The notes under the pieces were generated by a model. That model was given only the letters and a program-made list of their open reading frames with translations. It did not search any database and was not told where the DNA came from. From Zerene cesonia (taxonomy: Eukaryota > Arthropoda > Insecta > Lepidoptera > Pieridae), in NCBI RefSeq assembly GCF_012273895.1, contig NC_052130.1, forward strand, positions 4,030,001 through 4,094,000: a stretch of DNA of 64,000 bases. The letters run 5' to 3'. Numbering within the stretch: the stretch's first letter is position 1; the number at the start of each line of letters is the position of its first letter. The position numbers were made by a program, and so were the translations under genes. This document shows positions 58,301 through 64,000 of this stretch, piece after piece.

Positions 58301-58480
58301 ATTTTATATCACAGTCGGCAAGGTGCTGGTCGGTCGCCAAATTGTAAACCCTACCACCGCCCATGAACATTAACAGAGGCTTTCCGTCTCTGTAATTGGA
58401 TTGCTGTCATTAAAGGGTAAGAAATATAGGCAGGGAATGATAAGGGAAAGAAAGGAAAAGTCTGTCTGGGTGCCTCGGTA
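58301..58480 (+). repeat. family A repeat, diverged copy
   Basis: 'atatcacagtcggcaaggtg', 'ccaccgcccatgaacattaa' and a purine-rich middle follow the family A order with many changes. Confidence 0.5.
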
Positions 58481-59480
58481 CTAGGGGCCATGTTATTACG
58501 ATTAATAGAAAGTAAGCAATGGTAGAGTTTTATTCAACTAATTTAAATTAAACTCGTTCAATTTACATTATAAAAAAGCGTTAAAATGTAAAAACCTACA
58601 TGTTCTTATTCCTTCTACATTATAACAGTTGGTTTGAAATGAGGTCTATGAGTAACAGTATTTGAACAACTGTGGATCTGTCGCTTGTAGTTATAATAAT
58701 CGATTAAATAGATTTTGGGTTATGTGTATTATAGTGATATCCATGCAAGTGAAATTCTAATGGAGCAATGTCTATAATACATTAAATTCATGTTTAAAGT
58801 AAAGGTCGCCGACATTTCATTATACGTTTTTTCTGTTCTTGCGTCGATGTTATTTAAAAGAAAATAAATAAAATTTTCCTTTTCACGTTGTTTAATTAAT
58901 CACACATTTAAATAGTTTTTGATAATCTACAATCCATCCTTTTTTTCTATTCCAACGAAAGTGTTACTATTATAAATAATTCTTTGTTTCTTCTATTTTT
59001 ACACAAAAATGCCATCGATTGATGATGATGAAAATATTGCAGGCGGAAAACTAATTAGAATAATAATAATATATTTTTTTTTTGTGTAGAGATCTCATAC
59101 CTGTGTATCTTGATGCACAATTAATACAAAAAAACTCCTATAAGATTTTGGTAATAGATAGGACATAATATTATAATATGTATCTTAGCTAAATTACCGA
59201 TAAATGTAAAATTAGCTAATTAAAAAAGTTATAAAATTAAAATGGAACCTTTTGAAATTGTTTGTCTAAAATGAGCTAGCTAACACAGCTAATAATAAAT
59301 TAATTGTTCCTTCCTCCCAACTTATTCTTTAATTATTTGTTTAAATGAATATTGAAAGAAACAAAACTTTTACACACTTAAGTCTAACAAAGAAGTTTAA
59401 GAATTTTCTTGTAAGTTTTGATTATATTGAAACGGAAATGTAATATATACGGCAAATGGTGTACGTTTTGCTTTAACGTT

Positions 59481-59511
59481 GCCTTATAGATACAAACTGT
59501 ATCTATAAGGC
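59481..59511. repeat. perfect 14-bp hairpin
   Basis: The arms 59481-59494 (GCCTTATAGATACA) and 59498-59511 are perfectly complementary around a three-base loop AAC. No T-run follows and no gene is adjacent. Confidence 0.7.
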
Positions 59512-59537
59512 ATGATTTAAGTAGTAAACACAGCTCT

Positions 59538-59740
59538 CATTATCATCATCAGCCCATACACGTTCCCACGGCTGGGACACAGGCCTCCTATGAGGGTTCA
59601 GGCCATAATCCACCACGCTGGGTCACATGTCGTTGATTCTTGGACATGCCGGTTTCCTCACGATGTTTTCTTTCACCGTTTTAAGCAGTGGTGATGTCAT
59701 CCACATGTGTAGATAAATTGAAAAATCAATTGCTTTGCAA
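59538..59740 (-). mobile_element. tRNA-derived SINE (family B), head-truncated copy
   Basis: Matches the tail and body of 36493-36805 ('catcatcagcccatacacg', 'ctgggacacaggcctcctat', 'gacatgccggtttcctcacg') and stops at 'gaaaaatcaatt', so the tRNA-like head is missing, with an internal deletion near 59625. Confidence 0.7.
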
Positions 59741-60008
59741 GTAAAATGTATAGTTTAATATAACAGACGAGAGTTTTGCTATAACATACAAGAAATATAT
59801 AAAAAGAGAAGAAAATATAATACAAATAAAAGTCGATGGGGATATAAAACTCCCTATTGACTCATTAATTGAACGTTACATTATCGTCGTGAAGTTTTAG
59901 ATGAATCTGAAATTCGGACGTGGAATTTAGTTTATAGAAAATTAACAACTTTAGATAAACATATGTTAGCCTAAAATAAGCATTGAAATGTAGTTTATAA
60001 GCTTTTCT

Positions 60009-60220
60009 GCCACCGCCCATGAACGTTGGTAGAGGCCTACTCCTCTCAAAATGGATTGCCGAAGGTTTGTAAAGAAACGTTGATGAGGAGAATAAAGGCT
60101 AGTATTGGGAAGGAAAATCAAAAGGATACCGACCTCCAACTCCTTCACCATACTAAACAAAGTAACAAAGCACGTGGAATTTCTGTGGGGTGTGGCGCAT
60201 CCTCGACTCCCACACTCAAG
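60009..60220 (+). repeat. family A repeat, internally deleted copy
   Basis: Starts at 'gccaccgcccatgaacgttg' and ends 'cctcgactcccacactcaag'. The stretch between the middle and the 3' end is shortened. Confidence 0.55.
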
Positions 60221-61004
60221 AAAAGCTTCATATTAATTATGGTTGTTCAATTGGCTATTTTTGCATACTTTCAATGAAATATAAGAATAATATGTTTTTA
60301 ATAGAATATTGAAAATCCTAAAGAGTAGGATTGATACATTCAATCAATCATCATCAATTGTATTATAACATTAAATACACACGTGGGTGGTATAGCCAGG
60401 TTTTAGGGGTTCAAACCATCCGAAATGTTAGGATATGTTAATATAGTATGTGCGACCTATTTTATATTTATGTGCCATATATTTTATAGTAAATTATTTA
60501 TTTATTCTTAGAAAAACCTATTATATTGTTTCAATAATCCATAAATGACTCCTAAAATTCCTTACGAGTGTATTTCTGGCTTATAAGGGTTATTATTTTT
60601 AGACATTCAGTCGTTTCACTTAATTAAATTCCCCAAAACAATTTATTATATATCATTGCCCCCAAAACACCAAAAGAAGCCTGTCTACGCCTACGCTAGA
60701 GGTAAAGATGTCCATAGATTTTCACAACACGTTTTTACAAATACACAAAGGTGCCGTGTGTTTGTAAATAACATGCAAATGGCTTAGAACTTTCATGGGA
60801 TTAATATCTTAAAAGTTATTGTGATGAAATACATCTTAATGAGCGGTACCTTCGAGTTATAGTTACGCAGGAATTAGAACAAATATAGAAGACACTTGAA
60901 CACACACAAAACCACATACGGGCAGGGCTGTACTTGTAAATTTAGATGCAAAGTAATTTGTTATTTCTTGTTAATTTCTTTTATACAAGTTAAGTTTCGT
61001 TTTT

Positions 61005-61115
61005 GGAATAGCGGGAAAATGAGCTGGTGGATCGACTGGTGGTAAGCGATTCTCACCGCTCATGAACTTTTGTAGACGTAAGGTCTCTGCAAATGTATTG
61101 CCTAATTTAAAGGGT
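61005..61115 (+). repeat. family A repeat, 5' fragment
   Basis: 'aatgagctggtggatcgact', 'ggtggtaagcgattctcacc' and 'gctcatgaacttttgtagac' correspond to the first third of the element. Confidence 0.55.
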
Positions 61116-61530
61116 AGCACCATACACTTGGGCTCTGTCCGGTTAGAAGCAGTTTTTTTCTGCACAGAAAATCCAGCAACGAAATTATGATTTAAATCCT
61201 TCGGTGCTGTGTTTTACAGATTGAATAACCAACCCATTGTTGTTTTTTACACAAATATATAACTGTTGATAGAATTAATGCTAATAAAATGAAGCTTTAA
61301 ATGTATGTTTATGTATAACCGACTCTTCAGGCTCCGTTTTAAGTCACTTTAAATGAACAGATTCAATTCTAACTTTATTTTATTATCCTGAGCAGGGTTG
61401 ACAGGATCAAATAATTTCATTACTTCTCTTCTTTAAAATAATGAGATAATTTAGTTGGTTCTATCATGAAATGTGTTTTTAGTTTTATTTTAATATTTAT
61501 TTTCAATCCGTTACAACCCTGTAACCGAAG

Positions 61531-62536
61531 GCTGTACTCAAGACCTACATTGCCGAACCACAGACAATATCCACTTCAGTGCAGCCTCAGTCCTCTACTG
61601 AATCAGATCTATCATTAATTCAATTTGTGCTTGATCAAGAAGATGGTAAGAATTCTTAAGTTTTTATTTGTAGCGGCGCGGCTGTGATTAGATAAATCTG
61701 CCTTCTTCCGCAGACAGACAGGTTAGTATTTGGTTGGAGCAGATTAAGAAAATAATTAGAAAATTAAAAAATGTATATTTTACATTCAAAAATTTTTCGA
61801 ACGTTAACGGATTTTAAACACATTACGGAATCATTCAGTGCAATAGGCTTTCTCATTGAAATTCCCTTTATTACAAATCCAGCGCTTTCAGTGGTCTAAG
61901 GTCAAACTCGAACAACATTTGTTATTTATAAGATTTTAATAATCTAATTATTTTAATATCTAATATAATAATCAAATTAATAATCAAATAATTAATTATA
62001 GATAATAATAGTATCAATTTCGTGTACATTAGCGTATACTGCAAAATTGCAGTATGCGGGTGTTGTATTCCATGTTCATATAACATTTTATTAAAATAAG
62101 GCATTTTAACAATTTCGATACTCGTTTCAATGTGTCCAACGCGAGACACTTGTTCAAACAACGGTGTGGAAGGCATCTTATTATTCATTATTATACATAT
62201 GCTTTTATTTAAACCGACCTTCAACGATCCATTCGTTTCAGAAAGAAAACATATTAATAATTATAATTTTATCCTCTTGGGATGCGTTTAATACGCATAT
62301 TGCCGTAAATAAAAAGATAAGCAGATAATTAGATAAATATAATTTTTTTGGTTGGTTTGGGGTCTATAAAACATCTATATTGGATTCAATCTATTTAAAA
62401 AAAATACGGGAATGGTCTAATTACTTAGTCATTATATTATTTAGGTATCTATCATTTATTTAATATTAACATAACAAGTTAATTTGAAACTTTATTTTTT
62501 ACAGCGCTCGAAGACGAAGAAAATCCACGTCTGTAG
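61531..62536 (+). CDS. probable last two exons of an unidentified gene
   Basis: Exon 61531 (or 61543) to 61645 is open and ends in a GTAAGA donor. The next exon, 62505-62536, follows a TTTTTTACAG acceptor. The split codon G|CG keeps the frame and a TAG stop comes at 62534. The joined C-terminus reads STESDLSLIQFVLDQEDALE then DEENPRL, acidic and Ser/Thr/Gln-rich, as in a disordered tail. I do not recognise the protein, and its upstream exons were not found. The exact acceptor of the first exon is uncertain (GAAG or TCAAG). An AATAAA follows at 63116. Confidence 0.4.
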
Positions 62537-64000
62537 TAACTACGCCTAACCTAGATTAATATTTCATATATACGTAGATGATGGGCAAGGTATGAATAGG
62601 TATACTACAATTAGTATTCATTGAGAAAACCCGACAGCTACAGCTACTTTTAAGTTTTAATGTAATGGTATTTTGACATTTATTTTTACAATATTTTATT
62701 TGAAATCCAAATTCATATTGAAAAAGTGAGAAAAAACAAACCGTTTATATTTATTTTTTTTTTGTTTCAATGTTGGTACCTCCCATGTGGTCCCATTTAA
62801 ATTTGACTAGTTCAGATAATTCGAAGACGATTAGAATTATAAGATAATATTTGTATTATTATCTGAACGAATACCACCATCATGGATAATAACATCAAAA
62901 CTTTCAGTTGTAGATGTCGAATTATGGGGGTTTACCGTCGCTTCTTAACGCAGTATAGTATGTTATTATTATCTGTGGCAGTGCTTATTCTTGGGTGGGA
63001 AACAGAGAGGGCTTTTTAATTTGTCTAGCGCTTACTACGCTGAAAGGAGTATTGCTACACTCCGACCTTTTTGTTGAACGTACATAATATTATAATACTC
63101 CTACACTAATGCTATAATAAATGTACAAAATAATAGCGAAAGGGTAGAAAATGTATATTGACTTATTCATATTAAATTCTATGATCTCGGTTAAAACAAT
63201 TGAGCCTAATGACTTTCATTAGCAGATTAGTTGACTGAGCTAAATTATTATTACAATGTGTTCATTATAATGTTTACTTATATTATTTAATTCGGTATAT
63301 GCATTATTTAGAAAAAATTTCTAAATTTGCTTACGTCCTATATGCTAATATATAATATGAGTCCTATTATATTCTGTTATATATTATATTATAAGTAATA
63401 AATTTAGTCTTTTTACGTTACTTTATTCTAGTTTTAACAGAGGCACTAGTTCTAACTAGGGAAAGCGTGTTCTAAATACAAACTAATTTTAATCAATTAA
63501 TTTATGTATTTCTTTACGTGTAAAGTTTTATCCAAAGCTCTTATAAAACAGAAAGAGATACTGTTTTATAACGCATTTTTATTTTTTTATGTTTAAAATT
63601 TTAATAGATGACTACTATTGGACACAGAAACAAACATTTAGTTAGCGAAGTTGGTTTGTGACCGTCACTAACGGGCAGTGTGTGTGTTTGCTCGTTTTGA
63701 CGATCGCAAAATGAACTCGCTTGACTATATACCTACTGATAAGAAGATAACAAAGATGCAAGCTCACGTTGGAAGACTTGAAGATTAGAAGATATCTATG
63801 TAGAATTTATTGAATAGAATTGTATTTACTAATTACTTATATTATCTATGTGAATTAACTTATTTGTAAATGATTGAATATCTTCGCCGCGAATTGATCC
63901 ACCTTGTATATGGGAAGTTACTGCATCCCCACATAAAATCGACGTGAAATAATGCGTGCTACTGTATTTTATTGAAGGAAATTTGCTGGAGTAATTTATT
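62537..64000. other. 3' flank of the unidentified plus-strand gene
   Basis: AATAAA at 63116-63121 may be its poly(A) signal, about 580 nt after the stop. A family A fragment (reverse) lies at about 63890-63972 ('gggaagttactgcatcccca' to 'gcgtgctactgtatttta'). Otherwise nothing is seen. Confidence 0.4.

Larger units (their letters stand above)
56785..61530. other. gene-poor region upstream of the GH1 gene
   Basis: It should contain the missing first exon of the GH1 gene (minus strand), which I could not identify, and perhaps exons of the plus-strand gene ending at 62536. The repeats inside are listed separately. The remaining sequence shows nothing recognisable. Confidence 0.45.

Noticed and set aside
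60650..60705. Possible short plus-strand exon ending in GCTAGAG|GTAAAG
   Set aside because: There is a donor-like site but no convincing acceptor, and the frame could not be joined to the exon at 61531.

Overview
The window looks like nuclear DNA of a lepidopteran insect. Genes are split by many short introns with GT-AG borders, the background is AT-rich, and the repeats include a tRNA-headed SINE ending in (ATG)n and LINE tails of a kind common in moths and butterflies. The species cannot be told from the sequence. Three runs of exactly 1000 N mark assembly gaps.

Layout. (1) 1455-5677, plus strand: the last six exons of wolframin, an ER membrane protein; its first exons lie to the left. (2) 9153-38839, minus strand: a tandem array of alpha-esterase-type carboxylesterases with three coding exons each. 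Genes 1, 2 and 7 are complete. Genes 4, 5 and 6 are each cut by an N gap. Copy 3 is a broken relic carrying a deletion and a retroelement tail. (3) 38840-45180: no gene seen, only repeat debris. (4) 45407-52584, minus: a complete ten-exon pelle (IRAK-type) kinase gene with death domain and kinase domain, which I joined by matching exon phases; one of its introns must be GC-AG. (5) 53226-56784, minus: a glycosyl hydrolase family 1 beta-glucosidase-like gene whose first exon I could not find. (6) 61531-62536, plus: probable last two exons of an unidentified gene.

The array grew by duplication of blocks of roughly 6 kb. Genes 4, 5 and 6 share intron 2 and much of their upstream DNA, including a repeat copy at the same relative place. 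Exon 2 looks like a mosaic between copies, which suggests gene conversion. A conserved TATA-like box about 105 bp before the shared MVRIKV start supports a cytosolic product without a signal peptide; gene 6 has lost this box.

The neighbouring genes have unrelated roles (ER homeostasis, esterase metabolism, Toll signalling, sugar hydrolysis), and I see no operon-like system. The most unusual feature is the young, partly misassembled esterase array.
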